This document shows, piece by piece, positions 51,458 to 58,725 of a stretch of 59,004 nt of DNA (position 1 is its first letter; every line of letters begins with the position of its first letter). The position numbers were made by a program, and so were the translations under genes. The DNA comes from JANLSO01 sp031362405 (GTDB lineage Bacteria; Actinomycetota; Thermoleophilia; Miltoncostaeales; Miltoncostaeaceae): assembly GCA_031362405.1 (NCBI GenBank), contig JANLSO010000170.1, positions 1 through 59,004 of the forward strand, given 5' to 3'. The notes under the pieces were generated by a model. It was not told where the DNA came from and did not search any database. It was given only the letters and a program-made list of their open reading frames with translations.

Positions 51458-52512
51458 TTACACCGCTGCCGTCGGGGCCAGGACGAGAGCGGTGCCGAAC
51501 GGCGTGCCGCCCTTGAGGGCCGTCGTGCCGAGCGCCACGTTCAGCGCGGAGGCCGCGCCCGGGGTCAGCTTGGTGACAACGTTGTCGACGATGGCCGAGC
51601 TGCCCCTGATCCTGGCTTTGGCGCCGGCGATGTCGAGCGTCAGGATCGCCACGCGGTTCGCACCAATCTCCGCCGTGAGCTCCGCGTGGGGCTTCGTGGT
51701 GTCGATCAGGAAGTTGGTCAGCTCGACCTTGGTGGTGCCCTTTGTCAGCGAGATGCCACCGGCGTGCGTCACCAAACCGGCGAAGGTCTTCGGCACGAGA
51801 GCACCCTTGGTGACCGGGAACGAGAGACGACCATTGCTCGCGGCGACCGCGGGGCCGATCGGTGCCGGCACGATGCCCAGGCCGGTCAGTGCCGCGCCGA
51901 GGACGGCGTCGAGCGCGAGCTGCGTCTGGAACGGAACCGCATTGACGACGGCGGTGCCGAACGGAATGCCCTTCGTGAAGAGGGTCGTGCCGAATGCCCG
52001 GTTGAGGGCCTTTGCGGCGGCGCCTGTCAGGGTGCCCGTCACGTTGCCGACCCGGATGGCGGTTCCATCAGTCCCGGCGCGAGCGATCTTCGCTCTCTTC
52101 ACGTTGAGATCGAGGATTGCAACGCGGGCGGTGCCCACGGATGCGAACAGGCGGCTCCTGGTGCCGACCGTGATCGTGAAGTTCGTCAGCCTGACGGTGA
52201 CGCCGTTGGCTTTGAAGACGAGGCCGCCGGAGTGGGTGACCTTTCCGCTGCGGTTCCGGTGTCAACGGCTCCACCCGTGATCGGGAAGCTGATTGTCCTA
52301 CCCTTGCCGGCGCTCGCCGGACGGCTCGAGGTGAGGCGAACACCACTGGTCGTGAGCGTCTTGGCGGTTGCGGGATTGAGCGTCAGAACGGTTGAACCGG
52401 ACGCGAGTTGCGCGGTATCCGCGAAAGCCGCCGGCGCGGCCACGAGGGCAACGGCCGAGACGGTAAGTACGGCGACGGCACCACATCGGCGTGAGATGAG
52501 AGATATCGGCAC
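51458..52512 (-). pseudogene. HtaA-like secreted repeat protein with one frameshift (copy 2)
   Basis: ATG 52512 leads into a signal peptide (GAVAVLTVSAVALVAAPAAFA) and a repeat unit with STVLTLNPATAKTLTTSGVR and ISFPITGGAVDTGTAA. Near 52247 one base is missing. In the next frame the protein continues as VTHSGGLVFKANGVTVRLTN, then VAILDLNVKRAKIARAGTDG, and ends at TAA 51458. Two repeats of about 150 residues with TH(S/A)GG-type motifs can be made out. Only one shift separates it from an intact 350-residue protein, so a sequencing error, phase variation or recent decay are all possible. It is divergent from an ECF sigma gene. Confidence 0.75.
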
Positions 52513-52638
52513 TCGTCCTCCGGGATCAGAATCAATTTCACCTTACGCACCCTGCGGAACGTCCGGTTCGGCATCGGGAGAATGCCTCATCGATGGTCAC
52601 GAATCCGACCTCGGTCTCTCGCACGTAGACCCTGTGGT

Positions 52639-53280
52639 ATGAACCTCGCGTGCGCCATCCCCCTGCAATCGACGACCGCGCGCGCCTTTGGATCGGCGCC
52701 GCGGCCCGCTCGACGCTCGGTGGGTGAGCCCGATCCGCGCCGGGACGACGATCGGCTTATGGCGGGTCTGCAGCGTGGAGACGCGGCGGCGATGGAGGCC
52801 ATCTATGCCCGGCATGCGCCGGCGGTGCTCGGCTTCTTGTCACGCGTCCTCGGAGACCGTCACGCGGCGGAGGACGTCGTGCAGGAGGTTTTCGTCGAGG
52901 CGTGGCGGGGTGGTGCGCGCTTTGACCCGAGTCGGTCGGGCCTCTCCACGTGGCTCTTTGTGATTGCACGCAGCCGCGCGGTCGACCATCTACGCCGCCG
53001 GATTCCTGAGCCGCGCGATGCGTCGGCGCGCGGAGGCCCCTTTGAGCAGGAGGACCCCACGTCCGAGATCGACGGTCTGATTGATCAGTTTCGCTTCGCC
53101 GAGCGGATGCGGTCTCTGCCGGTGGAGGATGCGCGCATCCTCAAAATGCGCTTCCATCTCGGGTTCACTCAGAGCGAGATCGCGGCGGAGATCGGTATGC
53201 CGCTCGGGACGGTCAAAACCAAGATGAATCGCTCGCTCGCGCGCCTGCGCCGCGCGATGGACGAAGACGGAGACAACTGA
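52639..53280 (+). CDS. ECF sigma factor (SigK-like)
   Basis: 213 aa from ATG 52639. Region 2 (about 45-115) has LQRGDAAAMEAIYARHAPAV, EDVVQEVFVEAWRGG and LSTWLFVIARSRAVDHLRRR. Region 4 (about 150-205) has LPVEDARILKMRFHLGFTQS and GTVKTKMNRSLARLRRAM. It is directly followed by an RskA-type anti-sigma gene, the SigK-RskA arrangement. Targets may include the divergent secreted-protein gene, but both copies nearby are broken. A later GTG is an alternative start; the first 25 residues are not conserved. Confidence 0.87.
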   Translation: MNLACAIPLQSTTARAFGSAPRPARRSVGEPDPRRDDDRLMAGLQRGDAAAMEAIYARHAPAVLGFLSRVLGDRHAAEDVVQEVFVEAWRGGARFDPSRSGLSTWLFVIARSRAVDHLRRRIPEPRDASARGGPFEQEDPTSEIDGLIDQFRFAERMRSLPVEDARILKMRFHLGFTQSEIAAEIGMPLGTVKTKMNRSLARLRRAMDEDGDN

Positions 53281-53281
53281 A

Positions 53282-53986
53282 GTGAGCGGCATCAACCCCA
53301 CCGACTACCTGCTGGGTGAGCTCGAGCCGGACGAGATGGCCGCGGGTCGTGCTCTCGAGGCCCGCGACCCGGTCTTCCGCGCGGAGGTCGAACGGCTGCG
53401 CCCCGTCGTGGCGGCGCTCGAGCTGTTGCCTGAGGAGGCATGGGATCTTCCGGCTCCGCCCGCATTCGCCTCCATTGGAATTGCTGATGAGGGTGCGGCC
53501 CCGGTTCGGCGTACGAGGCGGCGCTGGTGGCCGGCGTTTCCCGTTCTGCAACCTGCGGTGGGTCTGGCCGCGGCCGCTGCGCTACTTGTCATCGGAGCGA
53601 TCGGTGGGGCGCTGATGACCGGTGGCGGATCAGTCAGCCGTGCAGCGCCGGACGGTCGGCGCGTCGTGCTCACGAGCGTGGGGAGCCTGCCCGACCCGCC
53701 GAGCGGCGACGCGAGGATCATCGGCGACGCCCGCGAAATCGCCGTCGACCTCAGCCACCTGCCGGCGAACCATGACGGCAGCTACTACGGAGTTTGGCTG
53801 CTCAACACCGACGGTACGATGGTCTCGCTCGGCGGCGTTCACATCGGCAAGGATGGTCACGCCGTTCTCGACGCTCCGATCCCGGTGGACGCATCCCAGT
53901 ACGAGTTCGTCGACATTTCGCTCGAACCAGGCGACGGCGACCCCCGTCACTCCGGAAACTCCGTACTGCGCGGGCAAATTTCGTAG
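53282..53986 (+). CDS. RskA-type membrane anti-sigma factor
   Basis: 234 aa. The N-terminal cytosolic sigma-binding part (about 1-75) has DYLLGELEPDEMAAGRALEA, like zinc-free anti-sigma-K domains. One transmembrane helix is at about 92-115 (AVGLAAAAALLVIGAIGGAL). The outer RskA domain (about 120-234) has GDAREIAVDLSHLPANHDGS and YYGVWLLNTDGTMVSLGGVH. It is one base downstream of the sigma gene (GTG 53282). Regulated proteolysis by an RseP-type protease (15144) is plausible. Redox or stress signals are typical of the family, unproven here. Confidence 0.87.
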   Translation: MSGINPTDYLLGELEPDEMAAGRALEARDPVFRAEVERLRPVVAALELLPEEAWDLPAPPAFASIGIADEGAAPVRRTRRRWWPAFPVLQPAVGLAAAAALLVIGAIGGALMTGGGSVSRAAPDGRRVVLTSVGSLPDPPSGDARIIGDAREIAVDLSHLPANHDGSYYGVWLLNTDGTMVSLGGVHIGKDGHAVLDAPIPVDASQYEFVDISLEPGDGDPRHSGNSVLRGQIS

Positions 53987-54053
53987 TCGGATACGCGCCG
54001 GTTCGACCGGGCGCGCGTGGGATCGCAGAGATCTGGCTCGATACTCCTCCTCG

Positions 54054-54286
54054 ATGCGAACAGTTTCGATGCGCGACCTGCGAAACCATGGTGGGGACAT
54101 CGTGGACAGAGTCGCCCATGGCGAGACTGTCCGTCACGCGGTCAGGCCGGCCGTGGCCGAACTGCGGCCGGTGGACGCGCCTGCGCTCCCATCGATGTCC
54201 TGATCGCCCGCTGGAGGCGGCTCCCCATCGTCGATCCCCTGCGCCTGCGCGATGACCTCGACCGTGTGCTGGACTTTCGTCTGTGA
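54054..54286 (+). pseudogene. Phd/YefM-type antitoxin with several frameshifts
   Basis: ATG 54054 opens RTVSMRDLRNHGGDIVDRVA HGET, the Phd DNA-binding start. At 54125-54150 the expected S-V-T-R-S-G-R-P strand is found only in the +1 frame, flanked by in-frame ET and VAELRPV, so two small shifts compensate. After PALP the frame is lost again. The normal antitoxin tail (IDVLIARWRRLPIVDPLRLR, DDLDRVLDFRL) continues in another frame to 54286. A -10-like GATACT lies 8 bases before the ATG. No functional protein with the full tail can be made. Confidence 0.65.
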
Positions 54287-54498
54287 GCGGCCCAATCCCG
54301 GATCTCGACACCCACACACTGATCTTGCATTTCACCAGTCACCGAGAACGACGTCACTGGCCGCCGAGCTCAGGATCGCGGCGACGGCACTCACAAAATG
54401 GTCTCGCCATCCATACCTGCAACCCCGCCGACTTCTCCGGAATCGACGGCCTCACAGTTGTCGCCGCTCCGCATCCCGAAGGGGCGCTGCGTCTGTAG
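54283..54498 (+). pseudogene. PIN-domain toxin remnant with internal deletion
   Basis: It begins at GTG 54283, overlapping the antitoxin end as expected for a TA pair. DLDTHTLILHF resembles the first PIN strand and the end, HTCNPADFSGIDGLTVVAAP, matches the family's last strand. In between, another frame has SLAAELRIAATALTK, a fragment of the middle domain. About half of a normal 130-residue PIN domain is gone. It is inactive by inference. Confidence 0.6.
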
Positions 54499-54510
54499 GA
54501 GACGAGGTAT

Positions 54511-54549
54511 CTCTGTGTCGCTCTGCCGCGCGTGCAGAGCGACACAGAG
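54511..54549. terminator. strong hairpin between convergent genes
   Basis: CTCTGTGTCGCTCTGC (54511-54526) pairs perfectly with 54534-54549 around a 7-base loop: 16 bp of stem. It sits between the toxin remnant and the end of the convergent DUF1501 gene and could stop transcription from both sides. There is no T-run, so it is not a textbook intrinsic terminator. Confidence 0.55.
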
Positions 54550-54557
54550 GCCAGCGC

Positions 54558-55943
54558 TCATCTGATCAGCGGGAGCCGCGCCGCGTCGATACCGGGAAGG
54601 ATCTGAGCGGCGTCCATGCCCATCCACCCTTCGAGCAGCGATGCGTAGACCGTGCGGAACTCCGTGCTGACCTTGAGGTTCTCGTCCTCATCCAGACTCG
54701 CAAGGCCGGGGAACTCACTCTGAATGCCGCCGTTTGCCTTGTTGCCGACGACGAGCACGAGGCCACCCGCGCCGTGGTCGGTGCCGTTGCCCTCGTTGTC
54801 TTCGGGGCGCCGTCCGAACTCGCTCCAGACCAGCGTGATCACGCGATCTGAGAGGCCTCGCGCATCGAGGTCGGCCTGCCATGCGAACATCGAGTCGGAC
54901 AGATCGGTCAGCAGCTCGGCGTGCTTGGCGGGCTGGTCGTCGTGGGTGTCGTACCCACCACCGGCCGAGATCGCCGCCAGACGTGTTCCGAAACCTCCAC
55001 CGAGCATCCGGGCGAGGTTCTTCAGCCCGTTACCCATGTTGCTGTCGGGGTAGGCGGCGGGGGTCGGCGGCGGCGGGGTGTCGCCGTTTGTGCGCAACGG
55101 CCGCAGTAACTCAACCATGTCGAAGGCGTTGTTGTACGACTTTTGGGCGGCGACCAGGGCGGCGCCGCGTGCGCCTTGGCTGGTCTCGCGGTACGCCGCC
55201 GTGAAGGCTTTTTCCTCCCACACGCCCGGGATGTTGAACGAGAACCCACCCGGGTCGTAGACCGTGCCCACCGGAGCGGATTTGGTCTGCAGGATCGGGT
55301 CGAGACCGTACGAGACGCTGATGCCCTGGAGTGGGTTGTCGGGGGTGCCGATGACGTCGAGCGTGCGACCCATCCAGCCACTGCGATCGAGGTTCGGGCC
55401 GACGACCCCGGCACGCCAGTAGGCCAGCGAGTTGAAGTGCGACTGATCGGGGTTCGCGAAGTCGACCGAGGGCAGCACCGCCACCTTGCCGGCGTCATAA
55501 AGGGTGCTGAGGCCCTTGAGCGATGGATGCCAACCGAAATCGGTGACGCCCTTGAGTGGGATTGTCGTGTTCGAAGCGATCCCCACGCGGGTACGCAGCT
55601 CGCGATAGCGCGGGTCGGCCAGAGGTACCAGGGTGTTGAGGCCGTCGTTGCCTCCGTCGAGATACACCGATACCAGGATCGGGCCATTCGGATTCGCCGA
55701 CTGCTGGGCGGCGGCGGCTTCGAGCACCTGGCGCGGGCTGAGGCTTAGCCCGGCCGAAAGCATCAGGAACATGCCGATCCCGCGCTCCATGATGTCGCGG
55801 CGGGTCAGGCCACCGTCACGGGCGGTCTCGAGCAGCCCGTCGTCCATGGCGGCGGTCGGCAGGGGAATGATCTGGCCGGCCGCACGGCCAAGGCCACTGC
55901 GCCGGGTGTTGCACCAGTCGTCGCATCCGCGTGCTGCTCTCAT
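54558..55943 (-). CDS. DUF1501 family protein with Tat-like signal
   Basis: 461 aa from ATG 55943, with GAGGAGG 7 bases upstream. DUF1501 proteins belong to the alkaline-phosphatase/sulfatase-like superfamily. LVSVYLDGGNDGLNTLVPLA is the N-terminal metal strand; WHPSLKGLSTLYDAGKVAVL, DQSHFNSLAYWRAG, GGYDTHDDQPAKHAELLTDL and TLVWSEFGRRPEDNEGNGTD are family blocks. A Tat-like LTRRDIMERGIGMFLMLSAG precedes the mature part (about residue 46 on). It is the third gene of the cupredoxin-DUF1800-DUF1501 operon. The open frame upstream of 55943 lies antisense-free over DUF1800 and is rejected. Confidence 0.87.
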   Translation of the reverse strand: MRAARGCDDWCNTRRSGLGRAAGQIIPLPTAAMDDGLLETARDGGLTRRDIMERGIGMFLMLSAGLSLSPRQVLEAAAAQQSANPNGPILVSVYLDGGNDGLNTLVPLADPRYRELRTRVGIASNTTIPLKGVTDFGWHPSLKGLSTLYDAGKVAVLPSVDFANPDQSHFNSLAYWRAGVVGPNLDRSGWMGRTLDVIGTPDNPLQGISVSYGLDPILQTKSAPVGTVYDPGGFSFNIPGVWEEKAFTAAYRETSQGARGAALVAAQKSYNNAFDMVELLRPLRTNGDTPPPPTPAAYPDSNMGNGLKNLARMLGGGFGTRLAAISAGGGYDTHDDQPAKHAELLTDLSDSMFAWQADLDARGLSDRVITLVWSEFGRRPEDNEGNGTDHGAGGLVLVVGNKANGGIQSEFPGLASLDEDENLKVSTEFRTVYASLLEGWMGMDAAQILPGIDAARLPLIR

Positions 55944-55954
55944 CGTCGGCCTCC

Positions 55955-57274
55955 TCACGCGACCTGGGCATCCGGCCCGGCCAGCATCAGATGTCGGAGC
56001 ACGCGCTGGCGCTCGGGGAAGTAGTGCTCGATCTCCGACTCGTCCTTCTTGTCGGCGACCGAGGTCTTGGCGTACCGCTCGAGGGCTTTCCGCGTGCGGG
56101 GGCTGATGTACGGCAGCCCCGTTGCGACGAACGCGGACGTGATGGCTTCTTTCGGGGTCTGGCTGCCCTTGATCGTGCCGTCTTCGATGCTCTTGTCGTT
56201 GTCGATGATCTCCGACGCGGCCTCGAAGCGGGCACGGATCGTCGCGGGGCTGAGCCACGCGGTGTCCTGGTCCCATCCCGCGACATTCGGGGGATAGAAC
56301 GGCACCTGGCCCATGTTGTTGAGGCGCCAGACCCATGCGTCGTTGGTGACGCCGCGGCGGGTGCGGCGCAGCATTCCCGCGACGTAGACCAGCGGCGGCT
56401 TCACCTGATCGGGCTCGGTGAGGTCGGCATAAACCGTGGGGTGCCGCAGGATGATGCTGAGCACCGGGCGGATCTGCGTTCCCGACGTGCGGTACGCGCG
56501 CACCATTGCCTGCACGGTCGACCGCGGGGCAGGGCGCGGCGTGAAGTAGCCCCACAGCTTGGTCACCAGGTACTCGGCGTGCCTGGGGTGGTCGATCGCC
56601 AGATTGATGACGTCGTCGGCGGTGAACCGCCCCTTCTTACCGAAGATCGTCTTCACGCCGCGGTCGTGGTACTCGGCGTCATAGCCGAACTTCTTGGCGT
56701 CGTAGTCGAAGGTGTAGCCGGTCAGTGCCCGGGCAGCTTCGCGGATGTCCTTCTCGGTGTAGCCGTTGTTCACGCCGAGCGTGAACAACTCGAGCAGCTC
56801 ACGCGCGAAGTTCTCGTTGGGGGAGTCCTTGTTGGAGCCCACGAGATCGAGAAAAATCTGCATCGCGCCGTCGTGCATGACGTTGCGGCACAGATCGCGA
56901 AACGACCCGAGTGCGCCGGCGCGCAGCACCGAATAGTGGGTCATCATCAGCTTGACGTCGCCGACCTTGTCGTTCGAGACCGCGAAGTGGTCGTGCCAGT
57001 TGAGCGTCATCCGCTCGATGAGGGGCTGGCCGGTGCGCACCACGCGATCGAGCCACCACAGGCTGTCGTGGCCGTACTCGTCGATCGGGTTCAGGGGCTG
57101 GCCCTTGATGCGCGCGGGCGGGCCCGTGAGCTCGGGTCCGCGTCCGGCGAGCAGGTCGTCGACGACGGGGCCGAGTCCCCGGCGGGCAAGGCGACGTGCT
57201 TCACCCGGACGTGCCCCGAAGCCGGCCCTCCACAGCAGGCGCTCAAGGCGTAGCTCCTCGGTGCTCGTGGCCAT
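55955..57274 (-). CDS. DUF1800 family protein
   Basis: 439 aa from ATG 57274, with AAAGGGAGG upstream. Diagnostic DUF1800 blocks are LERLLWRAGFGARPGEARRL, MTLNWHDHFAVSND, NENFARELLELFTLGVNNGY, KDIREAARALTGYTFD, TADDVINLAIDHPRHAEYLV and PPNVAGWDQDTAWLSPATIR. No signal peptide is visible, while the partner DUF1501 has one. DUF1800/DUF1501 pairs are common in bacteria with unknown function, possibly surface or secreted phosphoesterase-like complexes. It overlaps the cupredoxin gene by 1 base at ATGA. Confidence 0.88.
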   Translation of the reverse strand: MATSTEELRLERLLWRAGFGARPGEARRLARRGLGPVVDDLLAGRGPELTGPPARIKGQPLNPIDEYGHDSLWWLDRVVRTGQPLIERMTLNWHDHFAVSNDKVGDVKLMMTHYSVLRAGALGSFRDLCRNVMHDGAMQIFLDLVGSNKDSPNENFARELLELFTLGVNNGYTEKDIREAARALTGYTFDYDAKKFGYDAEYHDRGVKTIFGKKGRFTADDVINLAIDHPRHAEYLVTKLWGYFTPRPAPRSTVQAMVRAYRTSGTQIRPVLSIILRHPTVYADLTEPDQVKPPLVYVAGMLRRTRRGVTNDAWVWRLNNMGQVPFYPPNVAGWDQDTAWLSPATIRARFEAASEIIDNDKSIEDGTIKGSQTPKEAITSAFVATGLPYISPRTRKALERYAKTSVADKKDESEIEHYFPERQRVLRHLMLAGPDAQVA

Positions 57275-57675
57275 CAGCGACCTCCCTTTCGTGCCCGAAC
57301 GACGACAAGAGGAACTCTCATTCCCATGCCTTCGTGGCCCTCGACGGTGCAGATCAGCTCGTAGCGGCCGGGCAGCATCTTCAGTTTCAGCTCGCCGAGG
57401 TCCCCGGAGCCGACGATCGGGGTTTGGGCGACAAGCGCACCGCGGCTGTTGCGGATCGCGATGTCGTGGTCGTCTTCGCCGTTGTTGCGCATCTGCAGAA
57501 CCAACTGCCCCGAACGGATCGTCGCGCGGCTCGCGTTGAGGCGGAACTCGCTGGCGAAGACGAGGATCCGTGCGGGCGGGCGCTTTGTCGAGCGCACCCG
57601 TGGGGTGGTTGTGGCTGCGGTGACAACCGCGGCGGACATCTCGTGCACGAGGGCCGGCAGGGCGGTTACGGGCAC
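57274..57675 (-). CDS. cupredoxin-domain copper protein
   Basis: 133 aa from GTG 57675. After about 35 residues (weak signal or anchor, ALPALVHEMSAAVVTAATTT) comes a cupredoxin fold: ARILVFASEFRLNASRATI, LQMRNNGEDDHDIAIRNSRG and the copper loop LICTVEGHEGMGM. Type I copper ligands would be His in DHDIA and Cys, His and Met in C-x4-H-x2-M. It is the first gene of the DUF1800-DUF1501 operon, so it may deliver electrons or copper to the partners; that is inference. Confidence 0.75.
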   Translation of the reverse strand: MPVTALPALVHEMSAAVVTAATTTPRVRSTKRPPARILVFASEFRLNASRATIRSGQLVLQMRNNGEDDHDIAIRNSRGALVAQTPIVGSGDLGELKLKMLPGRYELICTVEGHEGMGMRVPLVVVRARKGGR

Positions 57676-57770
57676 GACGGGGGGTGGGGCGACCGGGAGC
57701 GAGGGGCACCTCCGCTATCGCTGACAGGAACCCGAGGGGGCACTCCTCGGACCGACACGGCTACAGACTC

Positions 57771-58067
57771 ATGGTCGTCGCCGAGCGGGGAATCCTTGAG
57801 ACCCTAGGCGTCCAGGCGGGCCGGTTCTCCTCGCTATCGCGTGAAGCGTCCGTAAAGATTCCGCGCATCGAAACGTCCACCCACCACACGTTCGACACCA
57901 ACCGCAACTTCGCGCGGGCGGAGCTGTTGTGGTTTGTTCGTCACGGCCAAACCCTTGGCAAGTGGCCGATCCTCCCCGAGCCCTGGGCCGAGTCGATCGA
58001 GCGCAAACGGATCGAGGCCGAGAGCCCCGACCGCCACGACGAGACCTATTTCCACGGCAGGCGGTAG
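57771..58067 (+). CDS. hypothetical protein
   Basis: 98 aa from ATG 57771. Composition is protein-like: RGILETLGVQAGRFSSLSRE, KIPRIETSTHHTFDTNRNFA, AELLWFVRHGQTLGKWPILP, with a charged tail. No SD is obvious, but CTACAGACTC precedes the ATG. No domain is recognised; the RHGQT string recalls phosphoglycerate-mutase RHG motifs but the rest of that fold is missing. It may be the end of a larger degraded gene or a small accessory protein. Confidence 0.5.
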   Translation: MVVAERGILETLGVQAGRFSSLSREASVKIPRIETSTHHTFDTNRNFARAELLWFVRHGQTLGKWPILPEPWAESIERKRIEAESPDRHDETYFHGRR

Positions 58068-58091
58068 TTGTTGTGCAGCCCGCATGGCGCC

Positions 58092-58113
58092 ATACTGGCG
58101 CTATGCCCAGTAT
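58092..58113. promoter_or_regulatory. inverted-repeat operator spanning the start codon of the second FitAB-type locus
   Basis: ATACTGG (58092-58098) and CCAGTAT (58107-58113) form a perfect inverted repeat with an 8-base spacer containing ATG 58103. The left arm overlaps a -10-like CATACT (58091-58096), 6 bases before the ATG. Autorepression by the antitoxin is expected; binding is not shown. Confidence 0.65.
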
Positions 58114-58333
58114 TCAGATCAAAAACGTTCCCCCTGAAGTGCACCAGACGCTGCAGCGCCGGGCCCAGAGTTCTCATCAGTCGTTGCAGGAATACCTCCT
58201 TCAGCGACTGATCACTGAGGCCGAGGCCGTGCCAATGAATGAGGCACTGGAACAGCTCGAACGCGAGGCGACCGGCTCCATGAGTTTCGATGAAGCAGTC
58301 GCGCTGATCCGGGCCGAGCGTGACAGTCATTGA
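58103..58333 (+). CDS. FitA/VapB-type ribbon-helix-helix antitoxin
   Basis: 76 aa. SIQIKNVPPEVHQTLQRRAQ and SSHQSLQEYLLQRLITEAEA form the ribbon-helix-helix domain; the tail (SMSFDEAVALIRAERDSH) binds the toxin. ATG 58103 is inside the operator and 6 bases from CATACT, so the mRNA is probably leaderless. It overlaps the toxin gene by 14 bases. The sequence differs from the antitoxin at 13318, and the operators are also different, so the two systems should not cross-regulate. Confidence 0.85.
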   Translation: MPSIQIKNVPPEVHQTLQRRAQSSHQSLQEYLLQRLITEAEAVPMNEALEQLEREATGSMSFDEAVALIRAERDSH

Positions 58334-58712
58334 CGCCAGTGTTGTCGTCGCTGCCGCCGTCGATGGGGGGGCGGCGGGGCGATGCGCGCGAGATTGGCTG
58401 GCCTCGGGTGCGCTCTCGGCGCCGGAGGTGATCGACCTCGAAGTGATGTCGGCTATTCGTCGACAGGTTCTTGCCGGGCTTCTCCCTGCAGAGCGCGGCA
58501 CCCAAATCGGGAAGCGACTCGTTGCACTACCGATTCAGCGCGTGCGGCATCGGGCGCTGGTGGCGCGATGCTGGGAGCTGCGGGACAACCTCACTATCTA
58601 CGACGCGGCCTACGTTGCGCTTGCCGAAGCGGTGAATACGGTGCTCGTCACGGCCGACGGTGGTCTTGCGCGTGCGCCAGGGGTGCGCTGCCGCATCGAG
58701 CTCATCGCCTGA
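58320..58712 (+). CDS. PIN-domain toxin (FitB/VapC type)
   Basis: 130 aa. Acidic residues of the nuclease site are in VTVIDASVVVAAAVDG (first Asp), EVIDLEVMSAIRRQVL (Glu), NLTIYDAAYVALAEAV (third) and LVTADGGLARAPG (fourth). Length is normal. GTG 58320 overlaps the antitoxin. Intact and presumably active; RNA target unknown. The toxin shares the Y-D-A-A-Y-x-A-L-A-E-A helix with the 13584 toxin but the rest differs. Confidence 0.87.
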   Translation: MTVIDASVVVAAAVDGGAAGRCARDWLASGALSAPEVIDLEVMSAIRRQVLAGLLPAERGTQIGKRLVALPIQRVRHRALVARCWELRDNLTIYDAAYVALAEAVNTVLVTADGGLARAPGVRCRIELIA

Positions 58713-58725
58713 GAAATACTCGGCG

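Noticed and set aside
51348..52642. Plus-strand ORFs of 310 and 399 codons
   Set aside because: Antisense of the frameshifted secreted-protein gene, whose repeats and signal peptide are clear on the minus strand.
55955..56555. N-terminal extension of the DUF1501 frame
   Set aside because: Overlaps the DUF1800 gene on the same strand in another frame; the SD and Tat-like signal support the start at 55943.
57910..57950. RHGQT motif suggesting a histidine phosphatase
   Set aside because: The motif is mid-protein and the rest of the phosphoglycerate-mutase fold is absent in the 98-residue frame.
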